NCBI GenBank assembly: GCA_029856055.1
Contig: JAHQWF010000075.1
Span: 1-15,996 of the forward strand
Direction of reading: 5' to 3'
DNA from: Candidatus Njordarchaeota archaeon
Lineage (GTDB): Archaea; Asgardarchaeota; Njordarchaeia; Njordarchaeales; Njordarchaeaceae
Length of the DNA: 15,996 nucleotides
Positions 15,860 through 15,996 of the stretch are shown piece after piece. Made by a program: the position numbers and the translations under genes. Positions within the stretch are counted from its first letter, which is position 1. Each line of letters begins with the position of its first letter. Under the pieces are notes generated by a model. That model was given only the letters and a program-made list of their open reading frames with translations, did not search any database and was not told where the DNA came from.

Positions 15860-15996
15860 TCACACCTCGAAATCAAGCAATTGACCATTTTCAAGCCTTA
15901 GAATTCTGCTACCTAATCTTCTTGCTTGTTCATAGTTATGAGTAACAATTATGAACGTTTTTCTCCTCTTCTTATTTAATGCTCATTATATTCTTT
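15860..15996 (-). pseudogene. FetA-like ABC ATPase, C-terminal end with a broken frame at the window edge
   Basis: The frame ending at TGA 15860-15862 encodes the end of an ABC ATPase: KTFIIVTHNYEQARRLGSR then ILRLENGQLLDFEV, with the H-loop VTHN and the EQA-R-x-G run typical of FetA/YbbL. It is closed by TGA (15983-15985) and TAA (15986-15988) only 41 codons before its end, with no start codon between. A neighbouring frame carries KNIMSIK just upstream (ATG at 15984-15986, AAA at 15975-15977, then TAA at 15972-15974), which fits the helix before the H-loop strand. The simplest reading is a frameshift between 15972 and 15985 in the purine-rich stretch. Only about 45 codons are visible, so a reading error or an unusual arrangement outside the window cannot be excluded. 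Confidence 0.6.
15863..15868 (-). promoter_or_regulatory. Ribosome-binding site of FetB, within the last codons of the ATPase
   Basis: The minus strand reads GAGGTG, which doubles as the Glu-Val codons ending the ATPase before its TGA. It is 7 nt from TTG 15855 and settles that start. Confidence 0.6.

Noticed and set aside
1..15996. CRISPR array, tRNA or rRNA gene, integrase or defence island
   Set aside because: No regularly spaced repeats and no GC-rich structured RNA stretch stand out (the only GC-rich patch is the IS end), and no proteins of those systems are encoded.

Overview
The window looks like chromosomal DNA of a hyperthermophilic crenarchaeon, most likely Desulfurococcales. The genome is AT-rich (by eye well under 40% GC). 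Initiation signals are archaeal: TATA boxes with purine-rich context, GGTG/GAGG ribosome-binding sites and many TTG starts. The gene set fits a peptide-fermenting archaeon: an FtsX-type ABC exporter, an S9 peptidase, a membrane pyrophosphatase and MFS carriers. A Staphylothermus- or Ignisphaera-like host is my guess from composition and gene types; no species-specific marker proves it.

Left part (1-4500). The window opens inside an insertion sequence: the first 63 codons of an IS4/IS5-like transposase on the minus strand, ending at a GC-rich inverted-repeat boundary near 260. Next is a minus-strand two-gene operon for a MacB/LolCDE-type ABC system, a 958-residue permease with two FtsX cores followed by its ATPase. 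A divergent MFS carrier starts at 4522.

Middle (5716-10720). A plus-strand threonine ammonia-lyase with an ACT domain sits between two decayed minus-strand genes. The first (5773-6397) is a conserved-looking protein of unknown function broken by one frameshift and one in-frame stop. The second (7939 to about 8250) is the C-terminal remnant of a metallo-beta-lactamase-fold protein. Then come a minus-strand S9 (prolyl oligopeptidase/acylaminoacyl-peptidase) enzyme and a divergent GNAT acetyltransferase.

Right part (10720-15996). A complete membrane-bound pyrophosphatase with the K+-independent signature converges, 3 bp apart, on a second MFS-like carrier with a long charged C-terminal tail. 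A compact, well-signalled 111-residue orphan gene follows. The window ends in a minus-strand FetA/FetB (YbbL/YbbM, UPF0014) pair: FetB is complete, while the ATPase C-terminus runs off the window and its frame is broken close to the edge.

The complete genes are mostly membrane transport and peptide/amino-acid metabolism. The S9 peptidase and threonine ammonia-lyase fit peptide catabolism, and the pyrophosphatase recovers energy from biosynthetic pyrophosphate as an ion gradient. I see no CRISPR array, tRNA, rRNA or recognisable defence cassette. The least explained items are the IS-end hairpins, the three degenerating reading frames and the orphan gene at 14522-14857.
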